Origin: Rhodoferax sp.
Lineage (GTDB): Bacteria; Pseudomonadota; Gammaproteobacteria; Burkholderiales; Burkholderiaceae_C
Assembly (NCBI GenBank): GCA_021731215.1
Contig: JAKFXU010000129.1
Span: forward strand, 1-8,156
DNA: 8,156 nt
Direction: 5' to 3'
Shown: in pieces, positions 1-7,635 of the stretch
Position numbering within the stretch: position 1 is the first letter of the stretch
Layout: each line of letters begins with the position of its first letter
Position numbers and translations under genes: made by a program
Notes under the pieces: generated by a model
Databases searched by the model: none
What the model was told of the DNA's origin: nothing
What the model saw: only the letters and a program-made list of their open reading frames with translations

Positions 1-388
1 GCGCATCCCGCGCATCGTCTTCACCAAGGGCGGCGGGCTGTGGCTGGAAGAAATGGGCCAGCTCGACTGCGACGTGCTGGGACTGGACTGGACCGTCAAC
101 CTGGCCAAGGCGCGCCTGCTGGTCGGTCAGCACAAGGCGCTGCAAGGCAATATCGACCCCAATGCCTTGTTTGCCTCTCCCGCGCAAATTCAGGCTGAAG
201 TAGCCAAGGTGCTCAACAGTTTTGGCACGCCGCACACCGGCGCCGGCACCGGTCCCACGCATATTTTCAACCTGGGCCACGGCATAAGTCAGCACACACA
301 CCCCGAAAATGTGGCGGCACTGGTGCAAGCGGTACACCAGCACTCGCGCCAGATGCGCTCTTGGTTTTCTCCGGCACCAAAGGCCTAG
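1..388 (+). CDS. hemE: Uroporphyrinogen decarboxylase, C-terminal part
   Basis: This is the last 128 codons of HemE, read in frame from base 2 and cut by the left window edge. HemE is a cytoplasmic enzyme that removes four carboxyl groups from uroporphyrinogen III to give coproporphyrinogen III in haem synthesis. Seen in the sequence: FTKGGG near the left edge, CDVLGLDWT, the ALQGNIDP segment that closes the barrel, and the C-terminal FNLGHGI block with its conserved histidine. The helix PENVAALVQAVH follows that block. These match the C-terminal third of a family that is usually about 350-370 residues long. The TAG stop lies inside a small inverted repeat (382-401). priA follows on the same strand after 328 bases, an order common in Comamonadaceae and relatives. 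Nothing looks broken. Confidence 0.95.
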   Translation, partial: RIPRIVFTKGGGLWLEEMGQLDCDVLGLDWTVNLAKARLLVGQHKALQGNIDPNALFASPAQIQAEVAKVLNSFGTPHTGAGTGPTHIFNLGHGISQHTHPENVAALVQAVHQHSRQMRSWFSPAPKA

Positions 389-401
389 CATTTTTTAGGC
401 C
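382..401 (+). terminator. Weak hairpin at the end of hemE
   Basis: GGCCTA (382-387) and TAGGCC (396-401) form a 6-bp perfect stem with an 8-base loop, and the stem overlaps the hemE stop codon. No T-run follows: the loop is T-rich and the downstream bases are CGGTTTCGG. It could be a weak terminator or only a stop-proximal structure. Confidence 0.3.
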
Positions 402-425
402 CGGTTTCGGTTGGCGAGGACTGAC

Positions 426-620
426 TTATGCACAAAAATTTTGCTGCACTGCGCCAGAGACCGTTTCTTTCCGGGTCTTCGCTACAAATCCGATAGCTAC
501 CGTAAGTTGTTGATTTATAACGATTTTTAAATTTGCTTTTTTTGTGTGCAATTCAGTGAAAGCCTTGATTTGCATGGGCTGGGAGTCACTGCAGACAACA
601 TATCAACAAAGTTATCCACA
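426..620 (+). promoter_or_regulatory. AT-rich hemE-priA gap with two DnaA boxes
   Basis: The 328-base gap between hemE and priA has no gene. It holds TTATGCACA (426-434) and TTATCCACA (612-620). Both fit the DnaA-box consensus TTATNCACA, and the second is the perfect high-affinity form. Between them lies a markedly AT-rich stretch (about 505-545), in contrast to the GC-rich coding DNA around it. TTGTTGAT occurs at 507-514 and on the opposite strand at 602-609, and TGTTGAT again at 632-638. DnaA boxes beside an AT-rich segment could regulate priA or titrate DnaA. Origin function is possible but not shown, because dnaA/dnaN are absent and only two clear boxes were found. Confidence 0.45.
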
Positions 621-716
621 GAAATTCGGGATGTTGATCAAATCGTTTATGAATCAAAGACTTAAAGCCTTTTCCGCAAGTTCACATCAACTTCGCAGCG
701 CAAGGTCTACCCTGGC

Positions 717-2876
717 ATGAGCCGCTTGCTGCCGGTCCTGCTGCACACCCCGGTCCACAGCCAGTTGGCCGGACCCTTGAGCTACTTGAGTGAGCAGGCA
801 CTTGCAGCCGGAACCCTGGTGCGCGTGCCCTTTGGCAAGCGCGAGCTGCTGGGTGTGGTGTGGGACAGCCCGCCTGACTCGGGCGCGGCTGCGTTTGATC
901 CCCAAAAATTGCGCTCGATTTCCAGCCCGCTGGACGACCTTGCCCCGCTGAGCCCGGCCTGGCGCCAGTTGGTGACGTTTGCCGCCCACTATTACCAGCG
1001 CTCCCTGGGCGAAGTGGCGCTGGCGGCCTTGCCCCCCCAGTTGCGCGAGCTCAACACCCTGCAACTGGCGCGCCGGCTGAAACGGCACGCCCACAGCGCC
1101 GGCTCCGACGCCAGCGCCCCGCCACCCGCGTCTGATTCAGTCAGGCTGAGCGCCGAGCAACGCGCCGCGATTGCCGGCTTTGATCAAGCCGCCGGTCCGT
1201 TTTTGCTGTTTGGCGCCACCGGCAGCGGCAAGACCGAGGTCTATTTGCACAGCGTCGAGCAGTTGCTGGCGCGCGACCCCAGCGCCCAGGCCATGGTGAT
1301 GGTGCCCGAGATCAACCTCACGCCGCAGCTCGAAGCGCGTTTCAGGGCGCGCTTCAACCCGCGTTACGGCGAGCACGCGCTGGTCTCGCTGCACAGCGGC
1401 ATGACGCCGGCGCAGCGCCTCAAAAGCTGGCTCGGCGCCCACGGCGGCGCGGCCCGCATCGTGCTGGGCACGCGCATGGCGGTGTTTGCCTCGTTGCCCA
1501 ATCTCAAGCTGATCATCGTGGACGAAGAGCACGACCCCAGCTACAAGAGCCAGGAAGGCGCGCGCTACTCGGCGCGCGATCTGGCGGTGTACCGGGGCCG
1601 CCTGGACGGCGCCAAGGTGCTGCTGGGCTCGGCCACACCCTCGCTGGAGAGCTGGCACCACAGCCGCCCGCCGGCCGAGGGCGGGCGCTACGTGCGACTG
1701 GAGATGCCCAATCGCATCGGCGTCGACGCCGCCGCGCCCGCCAGCGGCACCGGTTTTGCGCTGGTGCGCCGGGTCGACATGAACCACCAGCCCAAAAAGT
1801 GTGTGTTTTCGCCGCCGCTGCTCGACGCCATCGTGCAACGGGTGGCGCGCGGCGAACAAAGCATGGTGTTCTTGAATCGGCGCGGCTATGCGCCGGTGCT
1901 GCATTGCACCGATTGCGACTGGAAAAGCGAATGCCCGCACTGCAGCGCCTACCGCGTGTTTCACAAGATCGACCGTACGCTGCGCTGCCACCACTGCGGT
2001 TTTACCGAGCGCGTGCCGCGCGCCTGCCCGGCCTGCGGCAACCCCGACATTGCGCCCCTGGGCCGCGGCACCGAGCGGCTGGAAGAACACCTGGCCGAGT
2101 TGCTGATCCAGGTGCGGCGCCCCAACTCGGTGTCCGAGCAATGTCCCGAGGGCGAACCGGTGCGCATCGCCCGCATTGACGCCGACAGCACCCGGCTCAA
2201 GGGCGAGCTCGAATCCCAGCTGGCGCGCGTGCACTCGGGCGAGATCGATGTGCTGGTCGGCACCCAGATGATTGCCAAGGGGCACGACTTTCGCCGCATC
2301 ACGCTGGTGGCCGCCGTCAACCCCGATAACGCGCTGTTTTCCAGCGATTTCCGCGCGCCCGAGCGCCTGTTCAGCTTGCTGCTGCAGGCGGCGGGCCGGG
2401 CCGGGCGCGATGCCGGCATTAGCAGCCAGAGCGAGATGTGGCTGCAGACTTTTCACCCCCAACACCCGCTGTTTGAGGCCTTGAAACGGCACGATTTCCC
2501 GGCTTTTGCCGCGCAGCAGCTCAAGGAACGCGCGCAAGCGGCGATGCCGCCTTTCAGTTTTCAGGCGCTGGTGCGGGCCGAGGCGCGCACGCAGGAAGTG
2601 GCGCAGGGCTTTTTGACGGCGGCCAGCGCGGCGGCGGCGTCCATGCCCGACAGCGCACAGATCAGCCAGCACATCACCCTCTATCCGGCGGTGCCGATGA
2701 GCATGCAGCGCGTGGCCAACGTGGAACGCGCCCAGATGCTGATCGAGAGCCCGTCGCGCGCCGCGCTGCAGCGCTTTTTGAGCGCCTGGCAGGGCGTGCT
2801 GCACGCCACCCGGCAACAGCCCGAGGGACGGGGCCTGATACGCTGGGCGGTCGATGTGGACCCGCTGGCGATTTGA
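717..2876 (+). CDS. priA: Primosomal protein N' (replication restart helicase)
   Basis: PriA is a 3'-to-5' superfamily 2 DNA helicase that recognises stalled or collapsed forks and reloads the replisome (PriB/DnaT/DnaB route). The 719-residue product has the usual family length. Residues 1-110 form the 3'-DNA-binding domain (PVHSQLAGPLSY, VPFGKRELLGVV). Walker A is GATGSGKT at 166-173 and the Walker B/DEEH box is at 269-272. Two zinc sites are formed by eight cysteines: C397, C400, C406, C409, C424, C427, C437 and C440. Helicase motif V is VGTQMIAKGHDF (514-525) and motif VI is QAAGRAGR (557-564). All key residues are present, so the gene should be functional. The ATG at 717 is the natural start for the N-terminal domain; only a weak AAGG ribosome-binding signal lies upstream. 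Third positions are strongly GC-rich, which produces long antisense open frames that are not genes. Confidence 0.97.
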   Translation: MSRLLPVLLHTPVHSQLAGPLSYLSEQALAAGTLVRVPFGKRELLGVVWDSPPDSGAAAFDPQKLRSISSPLDDLAPLSPAWRQLVTFAAHYYQRSLGEVALAALPPQLRELNTLQLARRLKRHAHSAGSDASAPPPASDSVRLSAEQRAAIAGFDQAAGPFLLFGATGSGKTEVYLHSVEQLLARDPSAQAMVMVPEINLTPQLEARFRARFNPRYGEHALVSLHSGMTPAQRLKSWLGAHGGAARIVLGTRMAVFASLPNLKLIIVDEEHDPSYKSQEGARYSARDLAVYRGRLDGAKVLLGSATPSLESWHHSRPPAEGGRYVRLEMPNRIGVDAAAPASGTGFALVRRVDMNHQPKKCVFSPPLLDAIVQRVARGEQSMVFLNRRGYAPVLHCTDCDWKSECPHCSAYRVFHKIDRTLRCHHCGFTERVPRACPACGNPDIAPLGRGTERLEEHLAELLIQVRRPNSVSEQCPEGEPVRIARIDADSTRLKGELESQLARVHSGEIDVLVGTQMIAKGHDFRRITLVAAVNPDNALFSSDFRAPERLFSLLLQAAGRAGRDAGISSQSEMWLQTFHPQHPLFEALKRHDFPAFAAQQLKERAQAAMPPFSFQALVRAEARTQEVAQGFLTAASAAAASMPDSAQISQHITLYPAVPMSMQRVANVERAQMLIESPSRAALQRFLSAWQGVLHATRQQPEGRGLIRWAVDVDPLAI

Positions 2877-2889
2877 CCCCGGTCTGAGT

Positions 2890-2994
2890 TCAGGCCGCGA
2901 TGTCTTTGGTCACCCCGATGATCTGAAAGTTGCCGAAGAAAACCGTGCGGCGCGCGCAGCACCCGCCCGCCTCGCGCAAGGCTTCGCCTTGAGA
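2890..2994 (-). pseudogene. Possible decayed C-terminal tail of a minus-strand gene
   Basis: Just beyond priA, and convergent with it, an open frame ends at TGA (2890-2892). Its last 35 or so codons read like a natural protein end: EALREAGGCCARRTVFF followed by GNFQIIGVTKDIAA. Codon use is GC3-rich, like that of priA. Upstream of this piece the frame turns into unconvincing sequence and meets TAA at 3046-3048, with no good start codon. The pattern (short helix, cysteine pair, two hydrophobic strands) resembles the tail of class I SAM-dependent methyltransferases, but I cannot name a family securely. The likely explanation is that the rest of the gene was removed when the accessory segment to the right was inserted. 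It could also be a chance open frame. Confidence 0.28.
2977..2991. repeat. Short hairpin in the priA downstream region
   Basis: CAAGGC (2977-2982) and GCCTTG (2986-2991) pair perfectly around a TTC loop. There is no adjacent T-run, so a terminator role for priA is unproven. It lies at the point where the possible gene remnant loses its protein-like character. Confidence 0.25.
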
Positions 2995-3100
2995 GGGTGC
3001 AGGAGTTCGTGAAGCAGGAAGTCCGGCATTGATTTCCTTTGAGACTTAAGATGACACGAAGACCAGCGCGCGCAGGAACTTTTTAGAATTGGAGAAACTT

Positions 3101-4248
3101 ATGCAAGTCGAATCTTTCGATGTCATCGTCATAGGCGCTGGGCAAGCCGGGCCGGCACTGGCAGAACGCTGCACCCGGGAAGGCCTGCGTACGGCGGTAA
3201 TCGAGCGCGCCCATTTCGGCGGCACCTGCGTCAACGTGGGCTGCGTACCGACCAAAACGCTGGTGGCGAGCGAATGCTGAGTGCCGCGCGCGTATTCATC
3301 AACGTGGGCGGTCGGGCTGCAGTTCCAGATATAGCGGGTCTCAACGATGTCCCTTATCTGGACAACGCGTCAATCATGGAGCTGACCGAGGTACCGGAGC
3401 ACCTGGTGATTGTCGGTGGCAGCTATATCGGCATCGAATTTGCGCAAATGATGCGGCGGTTTGGCGCCAAAGTAACCGTGGTCGAGCGCGCGACAAAATT
3501 GCTGCCACGCGAGGACGATGATGTTTCAGACGGCATTCGTGCGATCCTGGAGGCGGAGGGGGTCGAGTTTCAGCTTGGAACTGAGTGCTTGTCACTGTCT
3601 CGGCAAGGCAAGCTGGTAGTGGTTGGTACCGTGTGTGGTACGGCATCACCCGCGGTCGTCGGGAGTCATTTGCTCCTGGCCATTGGCAGGCGGCCCAACA
3701 CCGATGACTTGGGGCTCGAAGCTGCGGGTATCCATCTTGATGAGCGCGGCTACATCATGGTTGATGAGCAGCTTCGCACCAGTACCGAAGGAGTCTGGGC
3801 CATGGGTGACTGCAATGGCCGTGGTGCTTTCACGCACACGGCCTGGAACGATTACGAGATCGTCGCGGCCAATTTGTTTGATAACGATCCGCGCCGCGTG
3901 AGCGACCGGATCCCCTGCTACGCGCTCTTTATCGACCCCCCTCTGGGCCGTGTTGGCATGACTGAGCAGGAAGTACGTGCCAGCGGGCGTTCGGCGCTGA
4001 TTGCACGGATGCCCATGCAGCGCGTAGGTCGCGCTCGTGAAGCAGGCGAGACGCAGGGATTCATGAAAGCGCTGGTTGACGCAGACACCAAGCGTTTGCT
4101 CGGAGCTGCCATCCTGGGCCTCAATGGCGACGAAGTGGTTCACTCATTGCTTGACATCATGGCGGCAGATCAACCTTACACTGCAATCTCCCGTTCAATG
4201 CATATCCATCCAACCGTCACTGAACTGGTGCCAACGCTGCTACAGTAG
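3101..4248 (+). pseudogene. FAD/NAD(P)-disulfide oxidoreductase (mercuric-reductase-like), internally deleted
   Basis: This gene belongs to the pyridine nucleotide-disulfide oxidoreductase family, which uses FAD and a redox-active disulfide. It reads in two frames. Part 1 (3101-3280, 59 residues) has the FAD-binding GAGQAG (12-17) and the redox pair C43/C48 in GTCVNVGCVPTKT, then stops soon after KTLVAS. Part 2 (3274-4248, other frame) resumes at LSAARVFINVGG. It carries the NAD(P)-binding IVGGSYIGIEFA, the second FAD contact GVWAMGDC, and the dimer-interface HIHPTVTE with the catalytic His. Intact relatives are about 455-465 residues; here roughly 80 codons between the parts are missing and the frame is shifted. 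Start: ATG 3101 is preceded by GGAG (3091-3094) with good spacing and is preferred over TTG 3089. The C-terminal vicinal cysteines of true MerA are absent, so it is not classical mercuric reductase. Part 2 has ATG at 3274 overlapping the stop of part 1, so a separate polypeptide could be made, but function is doubtful. Third positions are less GC-rich than in priA, suggesting acquisition. Confidence 0.88.
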
Positions 4249-4378
4249 TTAAAGCCGCTGGGGCGTACATAGCGCACATACCAGTGGCGGTGCTGCGCAG
4301 CGAGGCAAGACGGTCTGTGACTCGTTCCGGGCTATCCACGCTGTCGACCTGCCATGCCCCTGAACTGAACCAATTCCT

Positions 4379-4405
4379 ATGTACCTGAATCGTCTCCATG
4401 ACTAA
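4379..4405 (+). other. Possible 8-codon upstream reading frame overlapping the antiporter start
   Basis: ATG at 4379 opens an 8-codon frame (MYLNRLHD) that ends at TAA 4403-4405, across the antiporter ATG at 4398. The antiporter start lacks a good Shine-Dalgarno sequence, so coupling to a leader peptide would be one way to translate it. The leader has no clear ribosome-binding site either, so this may be coincidence. Confidence 0.2.
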
Positions 4406-5699
4406 CGCACAATGGTTCTTGCTCGTCGGCGCGTTGTTGCTGGCCCGGGGTCTCACGGCTACCCTCCTCAAGCGCGCGCCGGTTACGGCCGCCATTATTT
4501 ATCTGGCCGTGGGCTTGCTGGTGGGCCCGAGCGTGCTCAATTTATTTCATATCAATCCACTCAAGGAATCAGCGCTGCTGGAAGTACTGACTGAAGTCGC
4601 GGTATTGATCTCGCTGTTTTCTGCCGGCGTCAAAATGCCGGTACCGTTCAGTTTTACCCGCTGGCGCGCGCCGATTCTGCTGGCTACCGTTTCCATGACC
4701 GTTACCGTCGCGATGGTCACGGCCTTCGCCTATTACGTGCTGGGCCTGCCCTTGGGTGCGGGCGTGCTGCTGGGTGCGATTCTGGCGCCTACCGATCCGG
4801 TGCTGGCCACCGACGTGCAAATCCGCCACCCTGGAGACCGCGACCAGCTGCGCTTTACCCTGACCTGCGAGGCCGGCATGAACGATGGCAGCGCTTTCCC
4901 GTTTGTGATGTTGGGGCTGGGCTTGCTGGGCCTGCATGAACTCGGCGATATGGGCCTGCGCTGGGTAATAGTGGACGTGCTGTGGGCCACACTGGCTGCC
5001 ATTGCCATCGGCGTCGCGGCGGGTGTTGCGCTGGCTCGTCTGGGGTGGCGACTGCGTCGTGCGCCGCACCAACATGAACTGATGGACGACTTCCTCGGCC
5101 TCGGGCTGATTGGTGTCGTCTATGGGTTGACGGTGATGGTGAGCGCCTGGGGTTTTCTGGCGGTTTTTTTCGCCGCCGTGGCGCTGCGCCAGACCGAGCT
5201 CAAGCTGGCTCAAGCCACGCCACCTTCCTTTGCCGAGCGCACGTCCCAGAAAACCGCTCCCACAGAGACCCAGGCAGTCCCTGATCCCGAGCCCCTGCCA
5301 ACGGTCAGCGAAGGATCGCTGGTATTCAAGGAACATCTGGAGCGGCTTTCGGAAGTGGTCCTGATTCTCCTGGTCGGTGGCACACTGTTCCTCAACTCGT
5401 GGAGTTGGGAAGCGGTCGGGCTGGCCCTGTTTTTGTTCTTTGTTGCGCGTCCGATCAGCGTCCTTGTCGGCCTGTTGGGCACGCGCACCACGTGGCGCAT
5501 ACGCGGTACGACAGGCTGGTTCGGCGTGCGCGGGATTGGCTCTCTTTACTACCTGATGTACGCCATCCAACACGGGTTGCCCGAAACGCTGGCCTTGCAA
5601 TTGATTCAACTGACACTGATTGTCGTAGCGCTCTCCATTCTTCTCCACGGTATCAGCGTCAAACCGTTAATGGGGCATTTCTGGCGCGGCAAGCATTGA
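4398..5699 (+). CDS. Sodium/proton antiporter, CPA1 family
   Basis: This is a complete 433-residue inner-membrane protein that exchanges H+ for Na+ (possibly K+), helping pH and salt homeostasis. It has about a dozen hydrophobic segments, beginning near residues 6-20 and 31-50 and continuing to about 420. CPA1 landmarks are visible: APTDPVLATDVQ (TDP at 132-134, the unwound helix crossing), EAGMNDG with the Asn162-Asp163 ion-binding pair typical of electroneutral exchangers, and GWFGVRGIGS with conserved Arg378. A polar, Pro-rich loop at about 268-310 separates the two helical blocks and is probably cytoplasmic. There is no TrkA/RCK or USP domain at the C-terminus, so it is a minimal antiporter. 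Residues ADVQ/EAGMNDG point to the NhaP/NHE group, but the exact cation cannot be told. It lies 149 bases after the broken oxidoreductase on the same strand; an operon is possible but unproven. Its TGA stop is within the target duplication of the downstream miniature element. Confidence 0.9.
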   Translation: MTNAQWFLLVGALLLARGLTATLLKRAPVTAAIIYLAVGLLVGPSVLNLFHINPLKESALLEVLTEVAVLISLFSAGVKMPVPFSFTRWRAPILLATVSMTVTVAMVTAFAYYVLGLPLGAGVLLGAILAPTDPVLATDVQIRHPGDRDQLRFTLTCEAGMNDGSAFPFVMLGLGLLGLHELGDMGLRWVIVDVLWATLAAIAIGVAAGVALARLGWRLRRAPHQHELMDDFLGLGLIGVVYGLTVMVSAWGFLAVFFAAVALRQTELKLAQATPPSFAERTSQKTAPTETQAVPDPEPLPTVSEGSLVFKEHLERLSEVVLILLVGGTLFLNSWSWEAVGLALFLFFVARPISVLVGLLGTRTTWRIRGTTGWFGVRGIGSLYYLMYAIQHGLPETLALQLIQLTLIVVALSILLHGISVKPLMGHFWRGKH

Positions 5700-5850
5700 A
5701 CCTAGATTCCTCAGTTAACCGCTTGGTTTTATCAACAAATTCTTATGGTCATTGACTTTTTTGGCTTCGAGACAGTTCACCTTTTGGGTCAAAGCGCTAC
5801 GCACCCGATTGAGCCACTCAGATGCGTCCAACTGAGGAATCTAGGTTGAA
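5696..5850. mobile_element. 145-bp MITE with IS1380-like ends and 5-bp target duplication
   Basis: The element spans 5701-5845. Its ends are a perfect 16-base inverted repeat: CCTAGATTCCTCAGTT at 5701-5716 and its reverse complement at 5830-5845. Immediately outside are identical 5-base copies TTGAA (5696-5700 and 5846-5850), the expected target-site duplication. The CCTAGATTC start resembles ends of the IS1380 family (for example ISEcp1), which duplicates 4-5 bases; that family assignment comes from memory. The interior is too short for a transposase, so the element would depend on one supplied elsewhere. On the minus strand a 41-codon frame (5715-5840) runs almost the full length and stops in the left repeat, possibly the residue of a transposase tail. 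The left duplication contains the antiporter stop codon, so insertion left the protein intact but separated the gene from its original downstream DNA. Confidence 0.85.
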
Positions 5851-5862
5851 CTGTGCCCCACA

Positions 5863-5890
5863 GCGCAGGCGGCCCGAGGGCCGCCTGCGC
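5863..5890 (-). terminator. Strong GC hairpin between antiporter/MITE and katA
   Basis: GCGCAGGCGGCCC (5863-5875) pairs perfectly with 5878-5890 around GA, a 13-bp GC-rich stem (12 bp with a 4-base loop). It starts 5 bases after the katA stop. No U-run follows on either strand, so it is terminator-like but not a textbook intrinsic terminator. Its position suits the end of katA and would also block read-through from the convergent antiporter side. Confidence 0.6.
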
Positions 5891-5895
5891 GCTCC

Positions 5896-7341
5896 TTACA
5901 AACCCAGCGCCCGGCGCACGCCCGCGCCGTAGGCCGGATCGGCCTGGCTGCAGTTGGCGATGTGGCGCTCCTGAATCGCCTTGGACGCGCCGCCCACGGA
6001 GGCGGCCGTGTTGTCAAACAGCGCCTGCTGCTGGGCCGGCGTCATCAAACGGAACAAGTTGCCCGGCTGCGAGTAGTAGTCTTCATCGACCCGGTGGTTC
6101 CAGTGGTCGGCCGCGCCTTCGATTGACAGGGGCGGCTCCGCAAAATCCGGCTGCTCCTGCCACTGGCCCTGGCTGTTGGGTTCGTAGCCGATCCGGCTGC
6201 CAGCATTGCTGTCGACGCGCATGGCGCCATCGCGGTGGTAGCTGTTGACCGGGCACCTGGGCGCATTGACCGGAATCTGGTGGTGGTTCACGCCCAGGCG
6301 GTAGCGCTGCGCGTCGCCGTAGGAGAACAGGCGCGACTGCAGCATCTTGTCGGGCGAGAAGCTGATGCCGGGCACCACGTTGGCCGGCGAGAAGGCAAGC
6401 TGCTCGACTTCGGCATGGTAATTTTCCGGGTTGCGGTTGAGTTCGAGCACGCCGACGTCGATCAGCGGATAGTCGCCGTGCGGCCAGACCTTGGTCAGGT
6501 CGAACGGGTTCAGGTGGTAACTGGCCGCGTCTTGCTCCGGCATGATTTGCACCTGCAGGCTCCAGCGCGGGAAGTCCTGGCGGTCGATGGCGTCGAGCAA
6601 ATCGCGCTGGGCGCTTTCGCGGTCACGCCCGACCAGTTCGGCGGCCTCGGCATTGGTCAGGTTCTGGATGCCCTGCTGCGTGCGCAGGTGAAACTTGACC
6701 CAATGACGTTCGTTTTGGGCGTTGATGAAACTGAAGGTGTGGCTGCCAAATCCGTGCATGTGGCGGTAGGACCTGGGCAGGCCCCGGTCGCTCATGACAA
6801 TCGTGACCTGGTGCAGCGCTTCGGGCAGCAGGGTCCAGAAGTCCCAGTTGCTTTCGGCGCTGCGCATATTGGTGCGCGGGTCGCGCTTGACGGCGCGGTT
6901 CAGGTCCGGAAACTTCAAGGGGTCGCGCAGGAAAAACACCGGTGTGTTGTTGCCCACCAGGTCCCAGTTGCCTTCCTCGGTATAGAACTTGACCGCAAAG
7001 CCGCGGATGTCGCGCTCGGCATCGGCCGCGCCACGTTCGCCGGCGACGGTGGAAAAACGCAGCACCAGCTCCGTCTTCTTGCCAATCTGCGAGAAGATTT
7101 TGGCCTTGGTGTACCTGGTGATGTCGTGGGTCACGGTAAACGTGCCGTAGGCCGCCGAGCCTTTGGCGTGCATGCGCCGCTCCGGAATCACTTCGCGCGC
7201 AAAGTGGGCCAGCTTTTCCAGATGCCAGACGTCCTGCAGCAGCACCGGGCCGCGCGGGCCGGCCGTCATGGTGTTCTGGTTGTCGGGGACCGGCGCGCCA
7301 GCGGCGGTGGTCAAGGCGGGACAGACGGATTGGGTGCTCAT
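5896..7341 (-). CDS. katA: Monofunctional haem catalase, small-subunit type
   Basis: KatA decomposes hydrogen peroxide to water and oxygen with haem b and is probably a cytoplasmic tetramer. The chosen ATG at 7341 is preceded by AGGAG (7347-7351) with 5-base spacing and gives 481 residues, the usual length of small-subunit (clade 3) catalases. The frame runs open a further 90 codons upstream, but that part is not catalase-like and includes promoter DNA. Catalytic residues by alignment from memory to bovine catalase are His58 ([14 protein letters not shown]), Asn131 ([14 protein letters not shown]) and haem-ligand Tyr341 ([14 protein letters not shown]). DPLKFPD (140-146), the haem-pocket [14 protein letters not shown] (191-204) and the C-terminal [11 protein letters not shown] are also present. 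No catalase-peroxidase domain or C-terminal flavodoxin-like domain exists. It is convergent with the antiporter and divergent from the putative small RNA. The symbol katA is given by type; the locus name in the source organism may differ. Confidence 0.96.
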   Translation of the reverse strand: MSTQSVCPALTTAAGAPVPDNQNTMTAGPRGPVLLQDVWHLEKLAHFAREVIPERRMHAKGSAAYGTFTVTHDITRYTKAKIFSQIGKKTELVLRFSTVAGERGAADAERDIRGFAVKFYTEEGNWDLVGNNTPVFFLRDPLKFPDLNRAVKRDPRTNMRSAESNWDFWTLLPEALHQVTIVMSDRGLPRSYRHMHGFGSHTFSFINAQNERHWVKFHLRTQQGIQNLTNAEAAELVGRDRESAQRDLLDAIDRQDFPRWSLQVQIMPEQDAASYHLNPFDLTKVWPHGDYPLIDVGVLELNRNPENYHAEVEQLAFSPANVVPGISFSPDKMLQSRLFSYGDAQRYRLGVNHHQIPVNAPRCPVNSYHRDGAMRVDSNAGSRIGYEPNSQGQWQEQPDFAEPPLSIEGAADHWNHRVDEDYYSQPGNLFRLMTPAQQQALFDNTAASVGGASKAIQERHIANCSQADPAYGAGVRRALGL

Positions 7342-7469
7342 GATGGCTCCTAAGGTGGGTTGAACGGACACAGTCAAGGCGCGAGCTTCGGTTGGCCAGG
7401 CCCCGAGCCGCCGAGCATGCCCGAGCGGCCAGGGAGCCGACTTGACGTGGCGCAACTCCTTTTTAACTG

Positions 7470-7542
7470 TCGGTTGACTATATGAAAAATCTATCGAAAT
7501 AGATATTTGATAAAAAACATCTACTTCATAGCCACTGTCTAT
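7470..7542 (-). promoter_or_regulatory. katA promoter region with OxyR-like elements
   Basis: This AT-rich stretch lies upstream of katA in otherwise GC-rich DNA. It has ATAG-N7-CTAT at 7528-7542, the spacing of one OxyR dimer half-site, and a perfect palindrome ATCTAT-CGAA-ATAGAT at 7489-7504. A TATAGT-like -10 (about 7475-7480, minus strand) lies 17 bases downstream of that palindrome, so a bound activator would overlap a poor -35. Peroxide control of catalase by OxyR is well known in proteobacteria. However, the four-part OxyR consensus is not met in full here, so the regulator is inferred. The 5' leader would be about 130 bases. Confidence 0.35.
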
Positions 7543-7635
7543 CCCCTTGCCCAGGCGGGAACCCATACGGCACCCAGTTCGATGGCGTGCACCCCTGATG
7601 ATGGCTTGCATTCGTTCTGGTTTGTCCTATAGTTA

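Noticed and set aside
1137..2816. 559-codon minus-strand open frame inside priA
   Set aside because: It is fully antisense to a clear PriA, has low-complexity His/Arg/Gln-rich content and no domain; it results from GC-biased third positions.
3101..4248. True mercuric reductase (merA)
   Set aside because: The C-terminal vicinal cysteines and N-terminal metal-binding domain are absent, and there are no mer operon neighbours.
4569..5648. 359-codon minus-strand open frame inside the antiporter
   Set aside because: It is a Gln/Arg-rich antisense shadow of a membrane protein with all CPA1 motifs.
6235..7353. 372-codon plus-strand open frame inside katA
   Set aside because: It is antisense to a well-supported catalase, with no recognisable motif and Val/Gln/Gly-biased shadow composition.
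7342..7611. 90-codon N-terminal extension of KatA
   Set aside because: It is not catalase-like and crosses the promoter region; ATG at 7341 has a good AGGAG site and gives the normal family length.
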